From Holacanthus passer (lineage: Eukaryota; Chordata; Actinopteri; Pomacanthidae), in NCBI GenBank assembly GCA_025331565.1, contig JAFREQ010000041.1:2914001-2978000 (forward strand): DNA of 64,000 nucleotides, in the 5' to 3' direction. Each line of letters starts with the position of its first letter. The first letter of the stretch is position 1. The position numbers and the translations under genes are program-made. This document shows positions 37,003-48,724 of this stretch, piece after piece. Under the pieces are notes generated by a model. The model made no database searches. It was not told where the DNA came from and saw nothing but the letters and a program-made list of their open reading frames with translations.

Positions 37003-37541
37003 TCGGCTCAACCCACCAACCTACACCCACCAGCACACAGCCCCCCAGCTCCAACCTGACCCTCAAAACAACCCAGGTGAGAAATCCGCTCAGAGAGACC
37101 AAGGTGAGGAAGGTGGCGGGTCCGGACGGCATCAGCTCCAGGCTCCTTAAGTCCTGCGCAGACCAGCTGTGCGGGGTTGTTGAGCACATCTTCAACTTGA
37201 GCCTGAAGCTGGGGAGGGTGCCACAGCTGTGGAAGACATCCTGCGTGGTACCTGTCCCCACGACTCCACACCCCAAGGACCTCAGCAGCTACAGGCTGGT
37301 GGCATTAACATCCCACCTGATGAAGACCCTGGAGCGGCTGGTCCTTGCTCATCTCCACCCCCTGGTGGGTCCATCAATGGACCCACTTCAGTTCGTCTAC
37401 CAACCTGGCATCAGGGTGGACGGGGTGGACATGTTCCTCCAGCACAGAGCACTCTTTCACCTGGAGAAACCTGGGAGCACTGTGAGAATCATGTTCTTTG
37501 ATTTCTCCAGTGTGTTCAACACCATCCAGCCAGCACTTCTG
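37003..37541 (+). pseudogene. LINE reverse transcriptase fragment close to the inserted LINE subfamily
   Basis: An open frame (37077-37547) reads RKVAGPDGISSRLLKSCADQ, LSLKLGRVPQLWKTSCVVPV, VALTSHLMKTLERLVLAHLH and FFDFSSVFNTIQPALL, near-identical to 34010-34553 of the inserted LINE. It therefore belongs to the same subfamily as that LINE and differs from the older copy to its left. It begins abruptly inside the linker at about 37003 and ends at 37541, where Gypsy sequence starts. It lacks the endonuclease, the FSDD block and the 3' UTR. No continuation was found on the far side of the Gypsy element. Confidence 0.8.
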
Positions 37542-37660
37542 TGTTAAGACAGTTCAATATTAGGACCCAAAGACACACAACCTGGAGACAGAATGGTTTT
37601 GACTGTTTATTTTGGGTAGAAGAAAGTAGGCTGAAGGCTTGGCTGGGGTGGTCTGGCTGA
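37542..37660 (-). mobile_element. Gypsy LTR fragment (3' LTR end)
   Basis: On the minus strand this reads aaaataaacagtcaaaacca, with a polyadenylation signal, then tttgggtcctaatattgaac and ends tgtcttaaca. The element edge therefore has the CA end expected of an LTR (TG at 37542-37543 on the plus strand). I found no partner LTR on the other side, so the LTR boundary on the inner side is a guess. Confidence 0.5.
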
Positions 37661-38803
37661 GGTGGACAGGTACGGCTGAGCAGGGCAGGCGGAGGAGTTG
37701 AAGGTGGATAACCAAACAGGCTGCTGAAGTCTGAAGACTGACAACCACAGGTTTAAGCTGGGACACATGGAAAGTTGGGTGGATTCGCATTGAACTGGGG
37801 AGCCTTAACTTGACAACAGTAGGGTTGATAATCTTTTCAATGGAACGGGCCCAGGTAACGAGATAACAATTTCTTGGAATCTGCCTTTATAGGAATGTTC
37901 TTGGAGGACAACCAAACAGTCTGACCTGGTTTATATCATGGAGCTGGTGTTTGGTGCCGGTCCGCCAAATGCTTATTGTTGCTGGAGGTTCAGAGGAGCG
38001 CTGCACGGGTGTCTTTCCAGACCTAACGGCACCAGCGAAGATGATGCTGCACTGAAGGGACAGCCAACTGGCTCTCCTGGGAAGGGAACAGAGGAGGTTG
38101 ATAACCAAGAGAAGCTTGAAAAGGAGACACATCTGTGGCAGCACTGGTCAGGGAGTTATGTGCATACTCAATCCAGGCTAAGTGGATGCTCCAGGCAGCG
38201 GGGTTTGAAGCAGCAACGCAGCGTAGCGCTGACTCCAGATCTTGATTAGCTCTCTCAGTTTGGCCATTTATTTGAGGGTGAAACCCAGAGGAGAGGCTAA
38301 CTGATGCACCAAGGGCTTGACAGAAGGCTTTCCATACTTGATAGATAAACTGAGGGCCTTGATCTGATACAATATCTACTGGGATACCGTGGAGACGAAA
38401 AACATGATTAGTCATAAGGTCAGCAGTTACTTTGGCAGAAGAAAGTTTAGGCAAAGCAACAAAATGAACGGCTTTGGAAGAAACGGTCAACTATGGTAAG
38501 TATAGTGGTGTTACCATTGGAAGGAGGTAAACTGGTGACGAAATCCAAGTCAATGTGTGACCAAGGGCGACTGGGAACAGACAGAGGATGGAGCAGGCCA
38601 GCAGGAGGGCGATGAGAAGACTTTCCTCGGGCACAAACTGTGCAGGCAGCGACGAAGGCACGGGTGTCTGAATCCATAGTGGTAACGATTAATCCCAGGA
38701 TGGCAGGAGAACCGTGAAGCATGAACCCACTGCAGGACCTGTGAACGAACAGAATCTGGGACAAACAGACAGTTAGGGGGACCAGCTCCTGGATCTGGCT
38801 CAT
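37560..38803 (-). pseudogene. Gypsy integrase region, broken
   Basis: Minus-strand frames in order give CTVCARGKSSHRPPAGLLHP (zinc-binding CxxC end), WSHIDLDFVTSLPPSNGNTT with the first catalytic Asp, HGIPVDIVSDQGPQF with the second Asp, and NGQTERANQDLE with the catalytic Glu, then a C-terminal part ending RIHPTFHVSQLKPVVVS. These are the hallmarks of a Ty3/Gypsy integrase, which joins the element DNA to the host genome. Frames shift near 38490, 38700 and 38023, so it is not functional. It lies downstream of RNase H in the normal Gypsy order. Confidence 0.85.
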
Positions 38804-39389
38804 TCTTCTGAGCCTCTCTCACAGCTGACTCAATCTCCCAAGTTATTGCAGCAACAATACATTCAGCAGGGAGTACAGTGTCTGGACAGCAGTTAGAGTC
38901 TTCCACCATGTGTTGGCGTGAGAGGGAATCCGGTTTCACATTATGGGAGCCAGGGCAATAGGTAAGAGTGAAATTGAACCTACTGAAAAACAGTGCCCGG
39001 AAAGCTTGGCGTGAGTTCAGTCGCTTAGCAGACAGAAGGTAGGAAAGATTTTTATGGTCAGTCCACACCACAAATGATTGTTCAGCCCCCTCCAACCAGT
39101 GTCTCCATTCTTCAAGAGCAAGTTTAACAGCCAGAAGTTCCCGGTTACCAACATCATAATTGCGCTCAGCCGGAGACAGACGTCGAGAAAAGTAGGCACA
39201 GGGATGGAGCTTCTGATCTGGTTCAAGGCGCTGAGACAAGACTGCCCCAACTCCAGTGTCAGATGCATCCACCTCCACAATGAACTGTTGGGATGGGTCT
39301 GGCTGCATCAGGACAGGCACAGAGGGGTTTTTTCTCCGCTTTGACACAAAGTTTATTCTCCATAAGTCGCTGCAGAACCTGATGGTCAT
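38804..39389 (-). pseudogene. Gypsy RNase H region
   Basis: One frame carries QQFIVEVDASDTGVGAVLSQ, CAYFSRRLSPAERNYDVGNR, ELLAVKLALEEWRHWLEGAE and VVWTDHKNLSYLLSAKRLN, followed by YCPGSHNVKPDSLSRQ. These are the conserved blocks of a Gypsy RNase H and its tether, which degrade the RNA strand during reverse transcription. The order is reverse transcriptase, RNase H, integrase on the minus strand. A frameshift near 39330-39350 separates it from the reverse transcriptase (KAEKKPLC versus KRRKNPSVPVLMQ). Confidence 0.85.
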
Positions 39390-39713
39390 GGAATATGTGT
39401 TCAGACTGGGTCTTGGAAAAAATCAGAATGTCATCAAGATAGACAAAGACAAAGCGATTGAGAAAATCTCTCAACACATCATTCACCAAAGCCTGGAAGA
39501 CAGCAGGTGCATTTGTCAGGCCAAATGTCATCATCAAATATTCAAAATGGTCCAGTGGAGTCTTGAAGGCAGTCTTTCATTCATCTTCTTCTCTTATACG
39601 AACCAGATGATATGCATTCCGTGATAGTTTTGTGAATATGGTGGCACCTTGGAGAGGTTCAAAAGCAGAAGTGAGTAATGGCAGGGGATACTTGTTCTTC
39701 ACTGTGATATTAT
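39259..39713 (-). pseudogene. Gypsy reverse transcriptase region
   Basis: Frames read KNKYPLPLLTSAFEPLQGAT, IFTKLSRNAYHLVRIREEDE, a stop, KTAFKTPLDHFEYLMMTFGL, TNAPAVFQALVNDVLRDFLN and FVYLDDILIFSKT. The catalytic YLDD is at 39430-39441. In the first palm motif the usual Asp (FTKLDLR.AYHLVRI) is replaced or lost, and a stop lies next to EEDE. The domain is therefore dead, although the fold is clearly that of Ty3/Gypsy. Confidence 0.85.
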
Positions 39714-40290
39714 TCAAACCTCGGAAGTCAATGCAGGGGTCTCTCTTTCCGGTTGCGACAGGTTATACAAGCTGCTGGATGGCAAAGGAGCACCAGGGAG
39801 GAGATCAATGGCACAATCGTAAGGTCTGTGAGGAGGAAGAGAAAGAGCACGATCTTTACTGAAAACCTCACCAAGGTCATGGTAATCAGCCGGTATGGAA
39901 GACAAATCTGGAGGCTCGGGAATGGATAATCCAACAGCACCCTCTGTGGGAGACAAAGCAGACTGCAAACAAGATGAATGGCAGAATGAACTCCAACTCA
40001 CAATTCTCCCAGCAGACCAATCAATGTGGGGGTTATGACGCTTTAACCATGGATGTCCCAGCAGCAATGGTGTTTTGGGAGCAAAAATAATGTTGAACCT
40101 GATTGTTTCCCTGTGATTTCCTGAGAGTACCAAGGTGATGGGTTTAGTTTGTTGGGTGACACAGGCCAGCAATCGTCCATCCAGGGCATTGGCAATGAGA
40201 GGTTTTGCCAAAGGTTCCAGGGCTATTCCAGACTGGATGGCTACATCAAAATCCCGAAAGTTCTCTTCTGCACCAGAATCTACCTTGATG
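39714..40290 (-). pseudogene. Gypsy protease and linker region
   Basis: Just upstream of the 165-codon frame at 39714-40211, minus-strand sequence at 40266-40285 encodes VDSGAEENF, the aspartic protease active-site motif DSG. The frame continues LAKPLIANALDGRL, TLVLSGNHRETIRFNI, PLLLGHPWLKRHNPHIDW, the second protease block and the linker into reverse transcriptase with YHDLGEVFSKDRALSLPPHR. It ends at a stop near 39714. No gag and no 5' LTR follow on the plus side beyond about 40290, so the element is truncated there. Confidence 0.8.
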
Positions 40291-42095
40291 ATATATTGTG
40301 GTATAATATTTCATGATACAAAAATCTACAAAGCTACAAAATGTATCACAAAAAAAATAATATAAAGTATGTTACGGAGTATAAAAATTCACAAGGTATC
40401 AGTGTGCTTCTATTGCATCCCATAGCTTCTGAATGCAAGAACAGGACTACCATAAATGGCAGTAGTGTGTAGTGAGGAAGTCATAGGAACCCAGCCGTAG
40501 GGTACAATGTATCTGTCTGCTTTGTCCCTTAATGTATGCTGGGAACTTGGAGTGATAGTGAGTACCAAATGTGTGACACAAGGAGGTAGTAAGCAGATTA
40601 ATTTGGTAATGAGGTTACACACACACACACACACACACACAGTACATGCTGTTACACATGAGAGACAAATCACTGAAAGCCTGTAATCGAGCTGGGAGAC
40701 TGCAGGAATGTTTTATCCTCAAAGAAAACAGTTGTGTTTTTAAAAAATATTGTGACCACTAGCACCTCAGCAGAACCAAGAGCCTCATAAGTGCTTATTA
40801 ATGTTAATAAGATAAAAATAGCAACACAGTGGGCAAAATGATCCAATGGGAACACTGGCAATTTTTCACAGAGAGGTAGGGAGGTGGTTTGTATTCCCCT
40901 GCTGTTTCCCTCCAGCTTCTCCATTTTTGTTAAATCTGGGTTCAGTTCAGGAAAGCTGCAATTATTTTTTAAGTAAATATTAGTCATAAATATTCCATTG
41001 GAGAAGTAGATAAACAGCGCTGAAATTGTTCATCTCCACATCGAGATTGGTACCACTGTTAATTTTGTCACTGAAAATTTTCATGATAGGCATTTGTCCT
41101 TTAATTTCATGACTAAAGTGTAATGACAACATAAACAAAAAATATTGACAATAAAAATTTAGGGCAAACTCTCATTATGCCCTAACGAGTAAGGACGAGA
41201 CGAAATAGTCTGGTCGGACAGGCATTAGATCCCAGCAGTCATCTTAAAGCAGTGGTTGTTTTTCATTTATCTGCAAGTGTAAGTACAAATTTTCATTGTC
41301 TCCATTTATCTTTCTCATTGGATGAATGAATGGATGTATTTAAAATACACCTGAAGACATACCAATCTGCTGTGTCTGCCAAGGTAATTATCAATTATGA
41401 ATGTTGACTGATTCGATAACATATATACTGTATATGTTAATTTGCTTTTAGGACAAAATTTTATGCAAGTATAGCTCAAAGTTCTTTGTTAGCTATTAGC
41501 ATGCCATGCTTCCTTAAAATATTCTTAGATTTAACAGAGCCAAGCTTTCGTAAACATCTATTACTTATAAATTATGTTTGATAATTTGTGGTTACTTATG
41601 ACTCATAAACAGACACTAACTCCTTCAATGAATGTTTAACATAATTTGTGTTAACTTTAGCTCCATGTAAAGTGAATAAACATGTTATTTTCCAAATAAT
41701 GCTTGTCTGCATTAAAGAAGTACTGTAAGATTTTTAGAAACGATGATTTATCAAATAAGAGTTTTAATGAGTGAATCATGATGCCAAATTTAGCAGATAA
41801 ACTCAGTAACATATAAAAAGTCTGTTTTGTCTGAAAAAAAAGTGTCTGAATACCAATATTGATTCACTGTCATTATTTATGGTTAGATGTTTTTTGATTA
41901 GGCAACCTCTGTTGTCCTTTAACCTTAATATCTGTTCTGACAACTCTGTGGTTAAGGTCTGGTTAGGTTTAGGCACAAAAACAACTTGGTTAGTTGGTTG
42001 TTGTAGATATACACAGAAAATAAATACTCAGAAGAAAATTGCAATGCACTTTCTCTAACAAATTTTAGCTATATAGATACACACTTCAAGTACAG
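40291..42095. other. Anonymous DNA with a CA microsatellite
   Basis: No gene is recognised. A (ca)n run lies at about 40616-40641. At 41951-42000 a motif reading ggttaggtttaggcacaaaa resembles a dispersed fish repeat. The last 312 bp (from 41784) already belong to the duplicated unit described separately. Confidence 0.45.
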
Positions 42096-42098
42096 TAA

Positions 42099-44688
42099 TG
42101 CCGGGTTCAGACTACATGATATTTTGTCTGTTACGATGGTCACTGTGTCAGATTAGAAGATTGCAGAGTCATAAAATCAGTGTCTTGGCCTAGAGACATG
42201 ACAGACTACATATTGCTCCCCGACTAGTCATCACTTGCAGTCACTTGCTAATGCTAACTCGGCTGTCAGACTTCTATATGGCATCATTAGCAGTCAACAG
42301 AGCAAGTATCCTGATGCTGTGCACATCATAGCAGGGGACTTTAACCATGCAGATTTGAAGTCAGTACTCCCCAAATTCTACCAGCATGTTAACTGTGCTA
42401 CAAGAGGAGCAAACACACTTGAAAAGGTTTACTCTAATATCAAGCTGGGTTACAGGGTGAGACCACTACCGCGCCTGGGTCAGTCTGACTACATCTCCCT
42501 GCTTTTAATCCCTGCATATGCCCCCATTAGGAGAACTGCTCTTAACATTACAAAGACCATCAAGACTTGGCCGGATGGTGCCTCTCAGCAGCTGCAGGAC
42601 TGCTTTGACAGGACAAACTGGGACGTGTTCAAACATCCAGACCTGGAGGTGTTCACAGACAGTTTACTGTGCTATATTAAGAACCGGATGACCCAGGAGG
42701 TCCAGCGGCTACTGAAGGAGAGGAACACCGCCTTCAGGTCTGGCAACAGGACTTCATACAGCGGGGCCCGAGCCAACCTGAAGAGAGGTATCATGGTGGC
42801 CTAGTCGGACTACAGAAAGAAAATTGAGGACCACTTGGACAGCAATAACAGCAGGCAGGTGTGGCAAGGGATCCAGCACCTAACCAACAGGACCAACCTC
42901 GGAGCTGCAGAAGGTGACGCCGCACTGGCAGAGGAGCTGAAGCACTTCTTTGCCCGCTTTGAGGTGGAATCACCAGAGGCACCTACAACACTCTCCACTG
43001 CCCGCAGCAGCCCCACACTCACTGTGGAGGAGCATGAGGTGAGGCGTACTTTGCGGGCCGTCAACCTGAGGAAGGCTGCCGGACCCGATGGCATTCCTGT
43101 ATGCTGAAAGACTGCACGGACCAGCTGGCGGCAGTTTTCACCAGGATATTCAACCAGTCCCTGTACCAGTCCACTGTCCCACCCTGTCTTAAGTCCTCTA
43201 CCATAATCCCTTTACCCAAGAAACCTCTCATCTCTTGCCTCAATGACTATCAGCCAGTCGCACTCACCCCAGTGGTGATGACATGCTTCGAAAAACTGGT
43301 CCGAAGTCACATAATATCATTCCTGCCCCACAGCTTTGACTCACACCAGTTTGCGTACAGAGAAAATAGATCCATGGAGGATGGCATAGCCACAGCCCTC
43401 CATACTGCTCTGTCCCATCTGGAGCAGCAGGGGAGCTACGTACGGCTGCTCTTTGTGGACTACAGCTCTGCTTTCAACACCATCCTCCCCCACAGACTGG
43501 TGGACAAACTGGGGGACAGCGGACTACCATATTCTACCTGCATGTGGATTAAAAGCTTTATGTCTAGTCGCACCCAGAGGGTCAGGATTGGAGGATTGGA
43601 GGTGGAACAGCTGACGGTGTGGTGCAGGGAGAATAATCTGCTCCTCAACACCTCAAAGACCAAAGAACTAATCGTTGACCACCGAAAGAAAAAAACAGAA
43701 ATAACACGGGGGCTGTGTGGAGAGGGTGGCAGACTTCCGCTTCCTGGGAGTCCACATTGAAGAGGACTTGACCTGGAGCGTAAACACTTCTGAGCTACTG
43801 AAAAAGGCCCAGCAGAGACTGCACTTTCTGAGAGTGCTCAGGAAGAACATCACCCAGAGACTGCTTGTGTCCTTTTATAGGGGTTCCATAGAGAGTCTAT
43901 TGACATATTGTATATGCATATGGCGTACAGCTTCTTCTTCAGCAATAATGGAGCTTAATAATAGCCAAAAAAGTGTACCTACTGCGAGATGACCAAGGGA
44001 CTGTGCGATTGTGTGAAAGTATGCGTGTAATAGATTGTTTGTGTACCATATTGATTGGATGTCTGTGTCTGGCTGTGTTATTTATTCTGTAGACTATTTA
44101 TCTTACTACTTTTTAGGTTTTTATAGTTTCTATGTATGGTTTTAGTATGATGCACCAACTGGTAGGCACTTTAAATCTCATTGTATCATTGCAACGACAA
44201 TAAAGACATTCTATTCTATGTTGTCACTGGGAAGGAGTTGCTAGGGACAGGCTTCCAGGAACAATAATGTAAACATCAATGCTGATGTGTATGATATTGG
44301 CTCTCTTTTGTTCAAAAAAAGCCTAAAAAAGAATTAAAGAATGGGGGTGACCTTTCCTCAGTTTAACAGTTCTCCCTCGCAGCACCAACATCATTCCTCT
44401 TTTGTTTCATCATGTTTACAGTTGTGCATGGAAGAGCGTTCTATGCTCCTATTGGTCAACATTTGGAACACATCATGGAATCCATTGTGGAAGGCAAAAA
44501 CATCTTTTTGTGAGGACATCATGAGGCATCCCAGATGAAGCGCTGGTTGTCTACTACGACACACTATATGGGCTAAAACGAGTGACTGTCATGTCCAACT
44601 GCCATTGTCCTTCTCAACCTGATCTGCCATCATACATCTGCCGGATCAGGCAAGAATCGCATTGATATTGTGTAGTCTGCACCCGGCG
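42099..44688. mobile_element. Harbinger-like non-autonomous element split by a LINE
   Basis: The left end tgccgggttcagactacatg at 42099 and the right end gtagtctgcacccggcg at 44688 form an inverted repeat of a common fish MITE type. TAA flanks both ends (42096-42098 and 44689-44691), fitting the 3-bp TWA target site of PIF/Harbinger elements. The element proper is 42099-42247 plus 44223-44688, about 615 bp with no transposase, and a LINE sits between. The superfamily is inferred from the ends and the target duplication. Confidence 0.65.
42248..44222 (+). pseudogene. LINE nested in the Harbinger-like element
   Basis: 5'-truncated LINE. The frame at 42235-42804 covers the end of the endonuclease (VHIIAGDFNHADL, LGQSDYISLL where SDH is SDY) and the linker. 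A TAG at 42802 interrupts GIMVA/SDYRKKIED. After a shift near 43095, 43101-43605 reads LKDCTDQLAAVFTRIFNQSL, FAYRENRSMEDGI and the catalytic LFVDYSSAFNTI. The FADD region is deleted: VRIGGLEVEQLTVWC joins the two sides. The C-terminal part at 43717-43990 reads FRFLGVHIEEDLTWSVNTSE and KAQQRLHFLRVLRKN. It ends with acaataaagacattctattc. A candidate target duplication is gtcacttg (42240-42247) against gtcactgg (44223-44230). It is inactive. Confidence 0.8.
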
Positions 44689-44691
44689 TAA

Positions 44692-46320
44692 GTCAGTAAA
44701 TTCTTGTCAAAATGAACTGTATTGGTACAGTTTTAAATATTTCATATGGAAAGTATAGGAAGAGGCATGGAAATGCTGAATTGATTTTCCTGTATCTCAT
44801 CACTTCTCATGATTCACAACTGATTCAAACACATAAACAGTGACTAGTCCTCACTGGGTCTGCTACTTATTAATGAAATGCTCTGCATGTCTTCAGGAGC
44901 ACAGTAATGTGTAATCAACATAACCAGCATGTATGACACAATTATTCATTAGGTTGTGTTTTTTCAGAGAGCTGGGATGACTTTAGTGCTGTGAGATGAG
45001 AGATTTAATCAGCAAGGCCTAATTTTACTACATTCAGTCCAAAAATATCACAATCTGATATGTTCTCCTAAAACCATTGGTATATTTTTGTTCCTCTTTT
45101 ATTCCACAAAGAGCAGGGATGCTGATGACATGTAAAACAGCAATAAAACACACACAGGGTGAGAGCAAATACACTGAATTTATACTTACAATCTTTACAA
45201 GGAAACCAGTAAAGTATAATTGAAAGCATGGTAGCCCATTTCTGCCACGAAAAAAAGGGATGACAATTTAGGACTGACAAAAATCAAAACACTCATGGAA
45301 TGTTAGAATGATGAGATACTTAGTCAAAATGTTAACTGAGTCAAATGTATGAGATACTCAGTCAAAATTATTATATGAGACCACTATTATGGGATGAGAG
45401 ACCAAAACTTTTTCTGAGCCAAAATTTCAATTAATTAAAAACTACAAATTTTGTGTGATAAAAGAAAATCGTGAAATAGTGAGTACATTTTTTAATTTTC
45501 AAAATCAAATGTATAAGACATTAATTTTTATCAAAATTATGACTTAGTAGTACTAGTCACTAGCTACGACCCTGGGGACAAAAAAAAACAACAACTCCAA
45601 ATTAATTCAAAAGTTGTTCTGCACACACACAGCACACACACACACACACACTAGTCATATCAACATCATATGGCCATATTATATAAAATTTTGTAGAGTT
45701 CTCCCCCCAAGTAGCAAAAGTGATTAATGCAGCTTTGCAGAGAACACACGTGAGCATTGTCCATACTCCATAATTAAAAATTATAATATTGTCCATAATT
45801 TTGAAGAGTTATTACACCTCTATTGGAAACCTGCTAGGCCATGCTTAATGCATTGACCTGCACTTGTGCTGTGCGTCTTTCTGACATCAGTTTATCTCCC
45901 TTGTCACCCTGGGGGCCAAGCACCTACAGAGCTTGCAAGACTCATTTTAACTATAGGAGACAATAAATACAGAGTTAGAAAGAAGTTAGAAAGAAAAAAT
46001 GAAGTAGAAATAAGATCACAGTGTCTTTGTGCTAAGATCTAAAAGCTGTACTGATGGCTCAGAGTTTAGGTTTGTAGGTGTGATGTATGCTGGTAGCAAG
46101 ACAATGTTTTTCAGTAGCAAGGTTTTTTTTTTTTACTTAGTATTTTTATGTACATGTCATAAAAGAACTCAAAAAGAGCAACTGCATGGCAACATCTTTT
46201 GTTCAGCCATCATATTTAGATTTGAATCCTACCTACAAAACTGTCTTCAATGTCTTGATCACAACCAACAACTGGGTCCTGGAGGATTCTGAATATATTA
46301 TACATTATATATTATCATAT
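44692..46320. other. Anonymous AT-rich DNA with a CA microsatellite
   Basis: No gene recognised. A (ca)n run lies at 45622-45651 and a T12 run near 46123. The part from 45320 onward is duplicated at 48727-49726. Confidence 0.45.
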
Positions 46321-47323
46321 AGCTGGGCTGGGCTGTATACCGGTGTCATAGTCACCACTGTGGTGATGTTGCACCACGATATGGATTTTGCAAGACCGTC
46401 ATCACCATGATAAATCAATAACAGCCTAATTCTAAGAACATAAGGCATTTTATTTTCTTCAAAAGCTCAGCTGTGGTCTGAATACTTATTACCTTACCTT
46501 ACACATTATATATCTTGTTGCAAATAAAAACAGAAAACATATTCACTATAACTGCCTTTGCAGTAAAAGGGGGTGGCCATTTAAATAGCCTATGGTCATG
46601 CTAGGCTACGCTAAACTATCAATAAAGAGACAACTAGCGAAACTTATGGTGAAGATAAGCCAGAGTTGTGGCCTATATTGACTGAAAAGATATGCATGGA
46701 GTGTCGGAACCTGTTTTATACAGTCTATGGTTGGAAGCAGACAGGGAGACCGAGAAAAACAGAGGTGGCACCTCCGTTATTTGGAGCTGGTTCGGTTTAA
46801 AAACATCAGACATGGAGCAAACTTCAACAATGTGCAAGGTCTGTGCTGTGTTGTGATAGCAAGAGGAAGAAACACAAGCAACTTCTTTCATCATTTAAAA
46901 AACATGCACACCTGTGAATACGATGAAGCAAGCCGGGACAAAACAAGCACAGGTGGTGGCAGCAGCGGCAGCGGAGCACGTCCCAAAACTTCACAGCTGT
47001 CACTGCAGGCAAGGGCAGATATTTTACTTCACTTTTTTCTTAACTTTTGGACATATATGCTATGTAAGTCAAGTGAAACATACACAATATTTTATAAACT
47101 TAAATTCTACATTGTAACTAGCGTTTTGGTCGACAGTGGACTAAACCACTGTATAATTTCCACGTATGACTCCAGGCATCATTTACTACAGCAACACCTT
47201 ACAACAAGAGCAGTAAAGGTGGAAAAATATTACTTGGGCAATCACACTACACGTAGCAATAGACATAAGTAACGATAGGTATATAAATCATTTATTATAT
47301 TATTCAAATATTAACTGTATTTA
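46321..47323 (+). mobile_element. hAT-like element with BED-finger relic, copy 2 (3'-truncated)
   Basis: The left end tgggctgggctgtataccgg is like that of the 24072 element. The coding relic reads TSVIWSWFGLKTSDME and MCKVCAVL, two stops, then in another frame IARGRNTSNFFHHLKNMH and CEYDEASRDKTS. Together these form a C-x2-C...H-x5-H BED-type finger broken by a frameshift. The right end is missing because the tandem-duplication junction at 47323/47324 cuts the element. No transposase domain remains. Confidence 0.75.
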
Positions 47324-47638
47324 CCAAATTTAGCAGATAAACTCAGTAACATATAAAAAGTCTGTTTTGTCTGAAAAAAAAGTGTCTGAATACCAATATT
47401 GATTCACTGTCATTATTTATGGTTAGATGTTTTTTGATTAGGCAACCTCTGTTGTCCTTTAACCTTAATATCTGTTCTGACAACTCTGTGGTTAAGGTCT
47501 GGTTAGGTTTAGGCACAAAAACAACTTGGTTAGTTGGTTGTTGTAGATATACACAGAAAATAAATACTCAGAAGAAAATTGCAATGCACTTTCTCTAACA
47601 AATTTTAGCTATATAGATACACACTTCAAGTACAGTAA

Positions 47639-48724
47639 TGCCGGGTTCAGACTACATGATATTTTGTCTGTTACGATGGTCACTGTGTCAGATTAGAAGA
47701 TTGCAGAGTCATAAAATCAGTGTCTTGGCCTAGAGACATGACAGACTACATATTGCTCCCCGACTAGTCATCACTTGCAGTCACTTGCTAATGCTAACTC
47801 GGCTGTCAGACTTCTATATGGCATCATTAGCAGTCAACAGAGCAAGTATCCTGATGCTGTGCACATCATAGCAGGGGACTTTAACCATGCAGATTTGAAG
47901 TCAGTACTCCCCAAATTCTACCAGCATGTTAACTGTGCTACAAGAGGAGCAAACACACTTGAAAAGGTTTACTCTAATATCAAGCTGGGTTACAGGGTGA
48001 GACCACTACCGCGCCTGGGTCAGTCTGACTACATCTCCCTGCTTTTAATCCCTGCATATGCCCCCATTAGGAGAACTGCTCTTAACATTACAAAGACCAT
48101 CAAGACTTGGCCGGATGGTGCCTCTCAGCAGCTGCAGGACTGCTTTGACAGGACAAACTGGGACGTGTTCAAACATCCAGACCTGGAGGTGTTCACAGAC
48201 AGTTTACTGTGCTATATTAAGAACCGGATGACCCAGGAGGTCCAGCGGCTACTGAAGGAGAGGAACACCGCCTTCAGGTCTGGCAACAGGACTTCATACA
48301 GCGGGGCCCGAGCCAACCTGAAGAGAGGTATCATGGTGGCCTAGTCGGACTACAGAAAGAAAATTGAGGACCACTTGGACAGCAATAACAGCAGGCAGGT
48401 GTGGCAAGGGATCCAGCACCTAACCAACAGGACCAACCTCGGAGCTGCAGAAGGTGACGCCGCACTGGCAGAGGAGCTGAAGCACTTCTTTGCCCGCTTT
48501 GAGGTGGAATCACCAGAGGCACCTACAACACTCTCCACTGCCCGCAGCAGCCCCACACTCACTGTGGAGGAGCATGAGGTGAGGCGTACTTTGCGGGCCG
48601 TCAACCTGAGGAAGGCTGCCGGACCCGATGGCATTCCTGTATGCTGAAAGACTGCACGGACCAGCTGGCGGCAGTTTTCACCAGGATATTCAACCAGTCC
48701 CTGTACCAGTCCACTGTCCCACCC
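47639..48724 (+). pseudogene. Duplicated copy of the Harbinger-like left end and LINE 5' part
   Basis: This is the counterpart of 42099-43184 in the second copy of the tandem duplication. It contains the same ORF (47775-48344), the same internal TAG and the same linker frame (48375-48647). It ends at 48724 within the reverse transcriptase N-terminal region, where the 2.1-kb deletion removes the rest of the LINE and the right end of the Harbinger-like element. Confidence 0.85.

Larger units (their letters stand above)
41784..47323. repeat. Tandem duplication, first copy (5540 bp)
   Basis: The segment from 41784 is repeated from 47324 with a constant offset of 5540 bp over 41784-43184. After a gap it repeats again at offset 3407 then 3406 for 45320-47324. 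The unit contains a Harbinger-like element with a nested LINE, anonymous DNA and most of a BED-finger hAT element. The junction at 47323/47324 joins tgtatttac to caaatttagcag with a single shared c. By eye, I found no difference over the 1401-bp left block and five differences over the 2-kb right block. Confidence 0.9.

Noticed and set aside
37938..38249. Plus-strand ORFs inside the Gypsy region (37938-38249, 39078-39624)
   Set aside because: They are shadows of the minus-strand Gypsy polyprotein, whose frames carry the conserved motifs.
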